Notes: generated by a model from the letters alone, not told the origin. Numbered from the stretch's first letter, positions 31,286 through 43,589 are shown. The stretch: DNA of 64,000 bases from Elysia chlorotica (GCA_003991915.1 RQTK01000111.1:475955-539954), one strand, 5' to 3'. A program made the numbers and translations.

Positions 31286-31560
31286 ACTGAAGAAGGGTTT
31301 ACCAGGTTTTTATTCACTTGGATTCCGGATTTGCACTTTGCAGCTAGAAAGTGCCGGGAAGATGCCAGATTTTATTATCAATAGCGAAACAGTGTGAAAT
31401 ATGGGATATGGATACTCAACTTTACTTTTATGCACACTTCGCCTTCTCCCTAGAACCAAAAGCAAGTCGGCAAGTTAGTAAAAATTGTCTGACAACAACT
31501 AAATTGTGAGCGTCAACTGGCAACACATGAGCGGGCTGGGCCTCAGAGTTTTAATAGTTT
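31286..31560. repeat. Third, diverged copy of the 25.4 kb repeat
   Basis: Shares TTTATTATCAA, AAAGCAAGTC, GAGCGTCAACTG and CAACACATGAG in the same order as 25359-25640, with many substitutions and indels. Confidence 0.7.
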
Positions 31561-31717
31561 ATTAATAACCTCTTTGGACTTTCAGGCCCACGTGCGTTGG
31601 TTAGGCCTGTGCCAGATAGAGCTTGCGCTGTTTGTCCAATTATAAAGTTAAATGTCAGATTATAAATCACACCATCAGTTATTATGACGAAACATTAAAG
31701 TAATTGTAAGAAACACT

Positions 31718-31850
31718 TGGAAACTATGTAGAGATTGACTGAAAGTTCCAAAAATGTGCTAGAGCCATAATTGGTGTCAGCACCCCAAAATCACGCTAAA
31801 GTGCCAGATAAGTGCCAGAGTGCCAAACAGAGACACCGAGTGCCACAACC
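31718..31850. repeat. Diverged direct repeat, copy 2
   Basis: Counterpart of 31085-31220 with AGAGCCATAATT and GTGCCAGAGTGCCAAAC. Confidence 0.55.
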
Positions 31851-31969
31851 ATGTATATTCTGACTACCTGGTCAGAGGCCACGTTAGACCCTCCAAGTTT
31901 AGTCTGCTACGGCACCAATTCTGATATATTTCTACTAAGCATGCCCTTCATGCCACCTTTCCTTAAAAT

Positions 31970-32679
31970 TGCTAGACGACAGACCTGCACCAACCCTTGG
32001 GAGCCTTGATGTGTTACAAAGGATGCAGGCATTCAAGGCACACCCAACTAATTATGAATAAGTCCCTACCTGTCGTCCACCACACTGATCCCTCTCCTAT
32101 CAAAAGAATGAAAAAGAGAGTAAGGCAGCATACCTTTCCTGCCCCAAACCCATGAGACCAGCAAAAGGCACCCATCAAATGCTGAATGAGACTACCGGTA
32201 CCCTGCAACCAGCGAGCCGCCTCCAAACAACAAATGGCAGAATCTCCCCTAGGTCCGGGGACCTTCCAAGACATTGCTACCCCGCCATCCGTCACTGGAT
32301 CCTCTCCACCCCAGTCGGCACTCCGCTGCCCTGCGACTCAGCAAAGGAATCCCAACGACAGTCAAACCCTCATTCTCACCCCTTATCAATTTGGGAGAGA
32401 AGTTAAGACCGCCAACCTTATCAGGTCCGACCAACCCGCGGTTGTTTCCATCACAACCATCAAAGGCTGTTGGCCTTCTAACAGCAAAGGGTCTTAAACA
32501 CAAAAGTGAATGTGGATTTACTCGACCACTTCTGGACACCATTGTGGTGTTTCAGCCCAATGCTAGACGACAGACCTGCACCAACCCTTGGGGGCCTTGA
32601 TATGTTACAAAGGATGCAGGCATTCAAGGCACATCCAACTAATCATGAATAGGTCCCTCCCTACCTGTCGTCCACCACA
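31970..32679 (-). mobile_element. TRIM-like short LTR element
   Basis: Two direct terminal repeats of about 114 and 120 bp (31970-32083, 32560-32679). Each begins TGCTAGACGAC and ends GTCGTCCACCACA on the plus strand, so TG..CA termini hold in both directions. AAAT flanks both sides. On the minus strand a purine-rich AGGAGAGGGA precedes the repeat at 32083, the position of a polypurine tract, so the element probably reads leftward. The 476-bp interior has no retroviral-type ORF. The primer-binding site is not convincing. Confidence 0.7.
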
Positions 32680-32762
32680 AAATGATTTATTTAGGCGATA
32701 TTTAAAATATGAAAAATCGTGAAAAGAGACTGTAAATTTAGGCGGTATCTACCCTCAGCCAT

Positions 32763-32905
32763 AGATTCATCCGCAGACACTGAGTTTGTGCTTCGCCCTA
32801 TTAGGGCTCGTCAGTGGGAGTGGGATTCGAACCAGTGACCTGCGGCTTGCAGGCGAACGCTCTGCCAACTGAGCTATCCGGTTCGGTGATCGAGTCGTGT
32901 GTATC
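32763..32905 (-). mobile_element. Second tRNA-derived SINE family
   Basis: Minus strand: GATAGCTCAGTTGGCAGAGCG (split A box) and CTGGTTCGAATCCCA (B box), followed by TGACGAGCCCTAATAGGGCG. The T-stem does not pair and extra sequence follows, so it is a SINE head and not a working tRNA gene. Confidence 0.75.
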
Positions 32906-33300
32906 GTGGGCGCCACAAGACGTAAAATGTGTAAATGAAGTAAGATCATGGTAAAACTCCCATAATATCACGTTAGTGGTTCAAAAAGGCAAATACAGAT
33001 ATTCTAGCCACAGATTTCTATTAATAGCAATCTGTGGATCTAGCTGACTAGCTGTATTCTTTTGCGGTTGTGTCTATGTAGTCGCATTTTTATTAGGGCT
33101 ATGCATTTACACATAAACACACACGCACACTGTAACATAAAACTGCTCGTGGAAAAAGTTATAAAAAGATATTTGGTGAATAAAAAACCAATGCCACCAT
33201 CCTCACTCCCCTCTTCTCTTCTCTATCTCTCTCTCTTTTGATATGTTGAAACAGGAGTCTTGGTAGTCTCCACAGTACAAATGTACCGTACTGTCTCTGA

Positions 33301-33385
33301 GTGGCAGCACATAAAATTGCCAGATGTTAGTCTTGGGATCCGTCACAAAATAGATTTGCTGCTGATGTTGGACATAAAAAAACTT
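33301..33385 (+). mobile_element. SINE body/3' fragment
   Basis: GTGGCAGCACATAAAATTG through GATGTTGGACATAAA matches the distal half of the 16.6 kb family, diverged. Confidence 0.75.
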
Positions 33386-33390
33386 AGCAG

Positions 33391-33485
33391 CTCTTTCTCT
33401 CTCTCTCTCCTTCCTTTCCCATCTCTCTCTCGCTCTCTCTCTCTCTCTCTCCCTCTCTCTCCCTCTCCACATTTCTCTCTCTCTT
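33391..33485. repeat. (CT)n-rich microsatellite
   Basis: CT units with CC interruptions. The opposite-strand Glu/Arg ORF is a by-product of it. Confidence 0.93.
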
Positions 33486-33789
33486 TTACATACCGATAGT
33501 TTTGCGATTTTCATGCTTAGCTTAACTCTAAATAATATTGTTTTTCAAATGGCATATTTTATGTCAATTTCTAACCAGCGCATTAAAGTCTGAATACATA
33601 ATAAAATGAAACAAACAAAATCTCAGAGTGTTGTTGCAACATCTGTAGTCTTTTTTTGTTGGAGAAAAAAGCTTTCAAAATGCACATAGCCACTGTTACA
33701 GCATAATGTCACTTAAACACCCCTTTGTTCGGAATGGCCTTATTTTTAAACAATTAATTCCAGAAGCGTAATCTTGATTGGTTTTGTTC

Positions 33790-33904
<115 letters not shown>

Positions 33905-34257
33905 GCCACCACCAGCGCCGCCACTGCCGCCACCACCACCGCTACCACCAACATCATTTAAGCTCTGGTTGATTACATACATGGATGTGCTCATCATGTA
34001 ACATTGTTTTGTAACACTACAGGCATAGGCCCGCTAGGCCTACCCTAGCGCATCATGCCTTAAGGCATCAAAGGACTGACGCGCGGTAGCAGCTTGATTT
34101 CTATTAATAGAAATCTGCGTGCGCTTTGTTCTGCCCCCACTTTCCTCTCCCCAGTAACATTCAAGTTCTGCCATACTGTTACGTAACCAAGCAGTCTAGG
34201 GGAAGTTATATAACGTCTTTGGTAACCAAAGATAATTGACAAGCGAATGTCGCTACT

Positions 34258-34545
34258 ATTAAAAACAGCGATCAAAAAGCGTAAATGGGGTTGGATAAGC
34301 CATACACTTTGAAAGCCTGTATCCAACACCACAAGGCAAGCCCTGGAGTGGAACCCCCAAGGCAAACGCAAGGTCGGGCGCTCTTGGTGCCGTAGCACTG
34401 AGATAGAATTAAAAGCGGTCGGTTACAGTAACACATGGGCCGAGCTGAAGAGGATCAGCCAGAATTGAGTTGGGTGTGTATGTGGGGGGGGGGGGGAGAA
34501 AGTTGTTGCGGCCCTATGTTCCACAAGGACTCAAGAGGCTTAAAC
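34258..34545 (+). pseudogene. LINE 3' fragment, second copy
   Basis: Matches the last part of the 28-29.5 kb LINE: AAATGGGGTTGGATAAGCCA, GGCAAGCCCTGGAGTGGAAC and an end GGCCCTATGTTCCACAAGGA..GGCTTAA. Frameshifts and a G-run at 34485 disrupt the frame. It is older than the first copy. Confidence 0.85.
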
Positions 34546-35701
34546 ATAAACACTTAAACAGATATAGTCAATGCATCTATCCAGCATATTGAACAATGTG
34601 ATAGTGTATATGTGACCGTGTGTGGATTAGGGTAACTCTTAAACAACACCAATGAAACTACTATACCAAACGTCGAACAAACTGCAAAATAGCAAAATAC
34701 TAACTACTACCCGAACAACCTAACGCTATAAACCATCACGAAACCAAAATCATCTCCACAAAGACAATCCAAAACAAGTAACTCAACTTCACAAAAAAGC
34801 AGTCCAAAAAACAACTCTACTCAACCCTGCTCGCAGCGCCGCCTTGTGTGACCGTATGTGGATTAGGGTTGCGATAAAATGCTGTGATCGTTAGTTTTAA
34901 TGAAAAATATAGAAACAACAGAAAGTTACGTAACTCAATAAAAACAAGAAAAGCACACAGATATGGCTGAGTAGAATGGACTGTGGCACAAGACCACGAA
35001 AAGATTTACATGTACATGTATTACGGTCTTGTCTGTGAGATTATTGAAGTCATGGCGATTAACCAACAAAATCAAATACTCAAATACACACCCACACACC
35101 CACAGGTGTAGTTCCACCCAAAACACCCGGCTAAAATACATAGACCACAAAGGCTACAAACCAGCAATAAAAACCAATTTGCTATACTTAAAAGAAAAGA
35201 AATTTTCAGTTTACCAAGTAAATTACAACTTAAACAAATCTGTCACCCGCTCACATCCGCCCCTACCAATTTAAATTGTTACTCCCACGTAACAATGTCG
35301 GAAAATAAACAAAGAAATTCCAATAACACTATAAACAACATCTATGTATTACCAATTATACCCGGTACTAACTTTTCCACTACCCCATCACACAGACGAT
35401 CCGCAGACTTCCCACACTCCGAGTCACACAGAGTACAGACACGTGATTGTCCGCGCGTGATCGCAGGTTGTAGGGGTGAGTTCCGACTTGAGGCACTTGA
35501 CCTGACGGCGACACGGTTGATCGGGTGCGGTCTGAGGTCATATCGGGGGCGTCCGCCTCAGAGTCAGATCTCAGGTAACGTTAACGCCTGTTTGTTTTCC
35601 GAGGAGGTCACATAGCGCTGCTCCCCACTCTTCTCGTGCTCAATCAGATTCGCGGTGCCGTGTTCGTTCTGGACCGTTACAACCCTGTAACGGTCAGGTC
35701 C

Positions 35702-35947
35702 CTACCTGTCCTTAATCTTGTTGCGACCCGCTGGGTGAGCTCGCAGTAGCACTTCATCTCCCTGACGGATCTGCGTAGACCTAGTTTGCGCCTTGTATCT
35801 CTTCCGGAATCGGCAAGACCGAGCAAAATGTCCGGGCCTGCCATAATAGAAACACAATCTTGGATTAGGCCTCAATTGGCGCCAAGGTTGACGAGACTGT
35901 GACGGGTTGGTGCTCACCTGTTCCTTTGAACCAGGTGATTTCGCCAC
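35702..35947 (-). pseudogene. Gag zinc knuckle fused to integrase C-terminus
   Basis: An 81-codon ORF. A knuckle-like CFYYGRPGHFARSC (second Cys replaced by Tyr) is followed within 20 residues by QGDEVLLRAHPAGRNKIKDR, the conserved end of Gypsy integrases. This joins two regions normally separated by the whole pol gene, so it marks a deletion junction. A TAG follows where Trp is expected, and the frame continues (GPDRYRVVTV) beyond it. Confidence 0.75.
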
Positions 35948-35994
35948 ACGGTTACGGGAGGCCTGGGTACCCCATTCCGCAGTCTGGCTCCGAA

Positions 35995-36550
35995 CTAAGG
36001 AAGTGTGACAGTTATTCTCCTGCCTCTGCTGTTGTGGTAGCCGCTGTTGATGCCACTGCCGTTGTTGTACATGTTGCTGGTGTTGTCGTTGTTGATGGTG
36101 TTGTTGATGTGGTTGTTGCTGCCTATCCTGGCGACAGGCGGCTGCACAATGGCCTGGCCTGCCTCAATTGTAGCAGTGCCCGTCTGCCGGGCTGTCACGT
36201 CGTCGTCGTCGTTGTTGTTGTGGTTATTGTTGTTGTTGCCACTAATTCTCTCTGTATACTCTCTGAGAACTGTTTTGAGGGCATCTTCTTGTTTGTCAAG
36301 AAGTTCTTCCATGTCGGTGCGACTAAAGGAATTTGTTGTCATGACTTCATGATCAGCCTTCTCAGCCTGCAGATGCAAGCTGTCGGATGAGATCCTACTG
36401 CAACTGCAAGATAAACCGTCGTCTTTGTGAGGCGTCCACGACAGAACAGTTTTCCTCACCTTTTGGAATGAGGAGTGTGGGTGATGTGAGGTAAACTGTT
36501 TGAGGTTTATCCTGCAATGTTCGTCGTGGAGCCCTCTATAAAACGGTCCC
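35995..36550 (-). pseudogene. Gag-like ORF with Asn-rich repeats
   Basis: Minus-strand ORF with DMEELLDKQEDALKTVLREY, a short coiled-coil stretch, then Asn/His/Asp runs from GTT-type trinucleotide repeats (36020-36250). No start can be fixed, because the longest frame runs into the LTR. Assignment as gag rests on position between LTR and zinc knuckle. Confidence 0.5.
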
Positions 36551-37599
36551 GTGTGTGGATTAGGGTCGCGATAGAATGCTGTGAGTGTGATCGTTAGTTT
36601 TAATGAAAAAAAAACAACTAGAAACAACAGAAAGTTACGTAACTCAATAAAAACAAGAAAAGCACACAGATAAGGTTGAGTAGAATGGACTGTGGCACAA
36701 GACCAAGAAAAGATTTATTACGGAATTGTCTGTGAAATTATTGAAGTCATGGTGATTAACCAACAAAATGAAATAGTGAATAAACTCATACTCAAATACA
36801 CACTAAAGTGTAGTTCCATCCAAAACACCCGACTAAAATACATAGACCACAAAGGTTACAAACCAGCAATAAAAATCAATTTGCTATACTTAATAGAAAA
36901 TAATCTTCAGTTTACCAAGTAAATTACAACTTAAACAAACATGTCACCCGCTCACATATTATATGCACTATATTTTGGCGTTTCTGCCTCTATATTCTGT
37001 ATACTCGTTTTTTGTCCAAATTTTCTCATACTTACTATAGTGTTTCTGTCCGAATACAAATTCTTTGCCGAATAAAGCGAATCTCTATACTAGTTTATCT
37101 TTCATAGAAAGAATGGTTGCGACCTGCTGTATTTAACAATGTTATTACGATACACCACGTTTATGTCTATTATTTCAAAAAGTACAGAAACACTATGATA
37201 CATTGGTCTAGAACTCTCAGTAAACCTTGGACAGAAACTATATATAATTATAAAGTGCGCATGGTTTGACTGAGCAAGGTTTGTTTACGACCACTGTATG
37301 TTCGTTGTCGGAGACCGTTTAACGTCTCCTTGGTCTCTAGCTCTTTTCATTTTACTACCTCTCATCATAAACAAAGCTTTAGCGAAAAAATATTGATAAT
37401 GATATAGTGTAGAGCCATTGTACAGACAAACGCTTTAGCCTGGCGGATAATAAAAGAAAGCTATTTAGCATGTAATCGCTCGTCTTGATTTCTCATGGGT
37501 ATCGACCAATTTTGAGTTTTGAGTCCAGTGCAAAAGATGAATAATAGGAAAATAATGACACCAGTGCTCTCCGGACAGTTTCATTAACTTTTAAATGGC

Positions 37600-37605
37600 G
37601 ATTTA

Positions 37606-37639
<34 letters not shown>

Positions 37640-37650
37640 TTTTATTATTA
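37600..37650. repeat. (ATT)n microsatellite
   Basis: About 15 ATT units with one interruption. Confidence 0.93.
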
Positions 37651-38247
37651 TGGTTGTTGCTATTGATTTGTTGACATCTTTAGGTTGAAAACGAAACTCC
37701 GATTCCAACGCAACAGTAAACAATAGTATCAACTGGAACCACAGGTTGCATCTTCCGCGAAATTTCGTAGAGGGCGCTGTTAGTTGCTGTGGACACTTTT
37801 TTTCAGCCAGTGACCTATCTTGCCAATCCATTATTTTACTTTGATCTAACACAGCCACAACATATGGTACACCTGGCATCCCTACATCAGAGAAAGCGAA
37901 AGTGAAAATTCAACCAAAACAATCAAATCGGTCTTGCTATGACATCGACGTCTAAAATTCACAACAAATGACAACATACAGGTCCGTGACTTGAGCATTC
38001 GTCATGGGCCAGTGAAGACCAAGCCAGCGATGAAGATATCTAGACCTACATGGATGATCTAGGCAGAGGGGAATCAAATTAAGTTAGATCCGGATTCTAG
38101 AAGAAGATCCAAATCTGGTAGGATAAGACTATCTATTGAATAGATCTATGCCGAAACACCACCGTTTACGCACTCGGCCAAATTGAATAGATCTATGCCG
38201 AAACACCACCTTTTACATTAGCCCCCACTCAGGCAACGTTTTGTTTT

Positions 38248-38248
<1 letters not shown>

Positions 38249-38287
<39 letters not shown>

Positions 38288-38293
38288 GAGAGA
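38249..38293. repeat. (GA)n microsatellite
   Basis: GA units with one GACA interruption, next to AGATCT-rich sequence. Confidence 0.93.
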
Positions 38294-41200
38294 TAATGTA
38301 GGATCTAGATCTAAATTTGTAAAGACATTCTAGGCAGATTTATAGTTAAGATCTAATCTAGATCTAGATTCTAGATAGAGTACTCATTAAAATATTTTTT
38401 CTTCCTAAATTTTGATGTGTGAATTGAGCTGGCATTTGTTAGATCTATAATCTAGATCTATATTCTCAACATTATGCTAAATGATTTCTCAACATTTTTT
38501 TAGAAACTCACATTGTAAGTTTAACTTTTACAGTGTCAATCACAATGCTGAAAAGGATATTTAGGCAGGAGATTGATTGGATGAGATATGAAGAGAATAG
38601 CTTTAGATGTATAGATTATGTATTGAATATATTGCTGTATAACAAATCTTACACACTAAAAGACAACTTAAGCACAAACTAACGGTCTAACCATTGGGCT
38701 GCGTGCACGCCCTCCAGTGGACTCCTGACAAGGCCAGGGCCACCCCGCCAAGTCTCCCCCTGTCCACACTCAAGTTTTTCAATCTAAGCACCAACCTTGT
38801 CCTAACAACTAGAACTGTATTATTGATAATACTGTTTTATTTCAGATTACTGCTTACAATGTCTACCATTTCTGATTCTATTAATTCCCTTAGAAGCTAC
38901 TTCCATCCTCATTACCTCTTTTTTCCCAGTACTCCTTGAGTTATTTTAACCACCCCCTTAATTGACATCCCTCCAAATTTAACCCAATAGTATTCAGAAG
39001 AAAGTCCTGGCATGACATGTTGCATCAATGACCGCGTCAGGACCCAACGGTGTCAGCACCCATTCTCCTTAACTCCCTGATCATCTTAGCTACTGTACCA
39101 GATACAATGGGAGTTATATCGTTGTTGCTAGGAAGGGAGCTCCTATTTCCCCTCTTTGGGATCAAATAAGTAGGAGCCTATCACCTGTTACCTCTTGAAC
39201 TCCTGCCTTCTGATACTCTGTGTAATGGCCATCTAACTCCAGTTTACTCCTTGAAACAAAATAGGTTTTTGGCTACACCTCGAGCCACCTCTTTACAATC
39301 TCTGCCCCGGAAAAGCAGTGCTGCTGTATAGGTTGGCCTGGAGGGTTTATGCCCCAGACGACTTTAAACAGGTTTCATAATCCGCGGTGACCTGCTTAGT
39401 GTTCTGGTTACCAAGACGAATACGTAAATGTAACACCACATCTTGTCCCTTGGCGTTCCAGAAGAGAATCTAGATCCAAAAATACGTTGGCAAACTGAGC
39501 ACAGTGACTATTACTCTAAGTACAAAATACCATCTAAATAAGATCTAAACCTGAAGCTAAACAGTGAAATTACATGAAAATAGACTTGGAAAAGGCATTT
39601 CTGATAGAAGTGAAGGGTAATTAGGTATTATTAGGAGATAGATGAGACAAAACACTAGAAAATAGCTAGGAAGCGTCAAAGGGGGAATCTTACTCACCGA
39701 AGCATAACTCAAGGACTGCTCAAATTTGATCACAAAATAACCGATAGTCTGTGTGCACGCCAGGGCCACTCCACCCAGTCAAACCAACACCCCTGTGTAC
39801 CTCACTGCAATTAATTTTATTATAGAATGTAACCATTAACAAGTAAACAGAACCTGACTACCGCTACAAACTCTCAAGAACCTTTTCTTGGTTCAGGGGC
39901 AGCTTCTGCGGTAGAGACTATAATATTGACATATATATACGTATCATGGGTTCAATTTCTCCAAAAATGTTCTGTATTTTTAGATGACGATATCTCTTGA
40001 GGTCGGTTCCATCCTGTATCTCAAAGAATTAGACGCTAAAGAGAATAATATGTGGTGCCAAAAAGCCCAGAGCCACAGCAAAAGTTGTGATGGTAAAAAT
40101 ATCTTTCCAAGTCTCTTTCAATGGTATACATCAGAATTTTAAAGACAAATTATTCCTCTATCAAAGCGTGACTTTTAAAATCTAGAGCTCATTTAACATT
40201 TCTTTAGATCTGCTGCTGTTCCCTTTAAATTATCTTGTTCACACTCTAACTTTCTTTTGTCTCTTCCCTTCTCATTTAGTATCCATCTCTTTTCCCACTC
40301 ATTCCTCTCTTTCTATGTTTCTAGCTTTTTATTTTAGCATAATATCTCCCTGTATGACTGGGCATTTTTTTTTAACTGCCCCCCTTCTCCCCTGCCAACA
40401 GTTATAGCTTGACTACTTTATACCTTTGAAATGCATGTCACAGCTAAATAGCCACTGTAAGCACATGATTTGAAAAAGTCAATTATATCATTAGCATTAA
40501 TTTACATTGAAGCTAAATATTTTCTTGCTGAAAAAATTCACTTCTAAATTAATTATTTCTTATGTAACCAGAAATTTACACAGGGATCTCCAATGTAGAT
40601 TATCAAAGGCAAAAATGATGATCTAAATGTGATGCTTGCTTGCTCCTTCTGCTTGCTGATGTATATCTAAGCTGACATATCCAAATTTCTTCCCATAGCT
40701 GAAAATATGCACCTTATACCATAAAAAAAAAAAATTATCATGCTGAGCAAGGCCAGCAATAATATTCTGTGCATGACGTGAGGTATATTGAAGCACACAT
40801 ATATAGCCTGTAAGTAAGCTAGAATTTTAACTTTCCCAGCAGAGTGAAATCTGATACTGCTATCTTTGTGATGCCTTTGTCACGTTTGTGCGCTGCAGTA
40901 TGAGCCTGTGGAGGAACTGCCAATGGAATGCAAGCCAGGTTAAACATCATTTAATGTTCATTCTATCTGTGACCATTAAACTTCACATTTGGATGCATAA
41001 GATGCATTTTAAAATATTAAAATATACGTGAATGGAATTACAGTTGATAATGAGAGTTGGATTTATGACAGTTTATACACATAGTTAGTTATTATAAGCA
41101 AAATGAAAACTGGCTAATCTGTTTTTTTTTTAGGCTGAAGCGTATTTTTAAACTTCACTTTTAAGTTTGTCACCGTGTTTTTGCAGTACGTCAATTCAGC

Positions 41201-41468
41201 CTTACAAATGCCCAAAAATGCGTGCTTCCTATCACTCTTTATAGCGAATAGTTTCCAGCAAATACTAATCTTACCGTGCGAAGACATAATCTTATTAAGG
41301 AAAACAAGCGTTACAAGAATTGATTGCAAAAATACAAAGGTTAACTAAGGAGTATGGAAATATAATTATAGAATGGAATAATGCTGGTACTAGTGACGAC
41401 GTGTGAATGTAACAACTGTAGATGAAACACTGTGATGCGTCGCTTATTAGTCTTAGACTTAATCTTAA

Positions 41469-41511
41469 CGGTTGGTTGGTTGGGTTGGTTTAACGTCCAA
41501 CAGAAGCACTG
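41469..41511 (-). mobile_element. SINE 3'-end fragment
   Basis: GGTTGGTTGGTTGGGTTGGT then TTAACGTCCAACAG, the 3' end of the main SINE family alone. Confidence 0.8.
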
Positions 41512-42001
41512 AAATGTCTTGGCTATGAAGAAAAAATAAGTTGAGTAACATCAAAATACCGGGCTTTGATTTCAGTGACATCAGATAGACAGTGTGCATA
41601 CTGTTTTTTTGCCACTCCCTCCCCTCCCCCTCTCCCCTCCCCACCACTATTTCAAGTCGCACAGTGGATTGTCTGACGTGGTGCCAGATCCACCCCACCA
41701 CAATAGGACTGTCACTGAAAGTTTCTTAGACACTAGTACTAAGTCAGCCTCTTGGGCCTCTCTCTTTCCTTCTAGCAAGCAGAGACGAACAGTGACTTGT
41801 GCCTGAGTGGGAAAGAACAGTGGCTCGTATTCGCCAGTAGGGAGTAGTGACTTGTGACTCATCATAGAGAGTAGCGAGTCAGACTTGTTCTTGCGAGCAT
41901 GAGCCAGCTCTACATCACAGTAATTTTACTTCATTAAACGACCTTATTTTATATATCTAGATAGATACATAGAGTTTATAACACGTTTTTACACGTCCTT
42001 A

Positions 42002-42058
42002 CACACACACACACGCTCTGGCTCTCTCTCTCTCTCCCTCACACACACACACACACAG
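42002..42058. repeat. (CA)n/(CT)n compound microsatellite
   Basis: CA block, CT block, CA block in sequence. Confidence 0.93.
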
Positions 42059-43589
42059 AAACACAAGTGACAAACACTTGCATGCCGCTTTCAATAGCTC
42101 CTTTCCTGGAGTAGCGGAGTGGAGAGCATGCAGCATATACCCATATCCCAGTAGTAACAGTGGATCAAATGGTATATTTTTTAACAATAGATTTTATTAT
42201 TTGAGAGAACGGTTACAAAAAAAAACAAACTGGATCTCATAATTTGCTTGTTCATTGAAGCAAGGCACTCAATTAGTTTTACCTTGCTTCATTGATCAGA
42301 GCAACTCAACCAGGGCACATCACAGGCTGCAGTTGAATGAGCACACCTACTTTTTGTTTGTTTCCAAAAAGCATTGCTTAACAATCATCTGACTCTTTTT
42401 GTCAGTGAGATCTGTTGAAATCATATGAACCTCTCTGTGAGTGAGAACTGTTGTCCAAGTCTACTGCATTCTGTTACATTTGCATCCTAGGTTGGTTTAG
42501 TTTTTTTATGGAGTTTTGGGATAAGATTTTTTTTCTCTTTATAGAAAAGTAGTTGACTCCCGATGTGCTTGACAGCTCTTCAAGGTTTGATTTAAGAAAG
42601 ATTATTAGGCCTAAAAATTTAAGCAAGTCATCTAGAAATTTATCTTTTACCTTAATAAAACAAATATTATTTTCACATTAAGAGCTTTGAATGTGCATCA
42701 AAGGAAAATAAAGAAAAATAAAGTTGGAGTTAAAAAAGAAGCAAAGTTAATTAAATTTATGATCATACCGTTCTTTTTTCTTTTCGGATTTGGGCAGCAA
42801 AGGAAAATAGGTATACAATGTTAAATTCATTGTTTCTTTCTGAACTTACTCAAAAACAGTTTACTGAACGTTTCTTGAAATACTTTTACTAATCCATTTT
42901 TACCCCTTCCCCATTTTTTTTCTTAAATAAAAAATTATTACACACAAAGTTAAGGGTAGAGTGTTTGGTTAGGGATAGGAAAGGAAAACAATGAAAGCAA
43001 ATATGCCACATTTTTATGACAGTTATTTAATTATTTACTTGCTCTTATTGCTCAGTAAAGACAAAAATGAAATGTGTCGAGTGAAAAAGGTAATTTTTGC
43101 ATCATGCAAACTATTGCATCTCAAATACCATCAAGAATTGGCATATATAATTAATAATGAGAGAACTAAAGATAGATACACAATTTTTATTCACTATAAA
43201 CATGACAATTTTAAACAAGTTATATACTCAATGGTTCTAAAGAATTTGCAGAAAAAAATATCTTGAAGTAAAACTCCAACACTGAACTAAGATTTGATAG
43301 ATCTTACTATCAAATTGGTACTTCTGAGATGGAGTACAACAATCAACTAAAATTAAACATCATGAATGAACCAACATCCATACATCACATAAATATAAAA
43401 GTATGTTTTTTAATGTCTTTAAATGTTATTTTACTTCTTTGTAAATTCCCTTATTTTGATAAAAGTATACATAGTCTCAAATTAATTTCCCTTCAGAGGC
43501 CTAAAATGAAACTGCTGTACACTTACCTTCTGCAGTATGAAGAAGAAAAGTATTTTACACCATTACTGTTTCTTTTCTCAAATTTTTAG

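Larger units (their letters stand above)
34610..36957 (-). mobile_element. Internally deleted Gypsy-type LTR retrotransposon
   Basis: Direct repeats at about 34855-35254 and 36551-36957 are the LTRs; they share TGTGGATTAGGG and TGTCACCCGCTCACA ends. The interior reads on the minus strand: a gag-like ORF, a zinc-knuckle ORF and the last part of an integrase. RT, RNase H and most of the integrase are missing. The left LTR appears to extend to about 34610, where GTGACCGTGTGTGGATTAGG occurs a second time. A target duplication was not found. Confidence 0.7.
36958..43589. other. Intergenic region, no gene seen
   Basis: AT-rich sequence with microsatellites, AGATCT-rich tracts (38045-38460), a 32-bp direct repeat at 38135 and 38182, and a SINE tail at 41469-41511. 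Short ORFs have no splice or domain support. Part of 42.5-43.6 kb is probably the 5' region of the phosphatase gene. Confidence 0.5.

Noticed and set aside
32810-32895. tRNA gene on the minus strand
   Set aside because: A and B boxes are present, but the T-stem and anticodon stem do not pair, and SINE-type sequence follows. Called a SINE head instead.
36047-36390. Plus-strand Val/Leu-rich ORFs
   Set aside because: Antisense readings of the Asn-rich trinucleotide repeats in the gag-like region.
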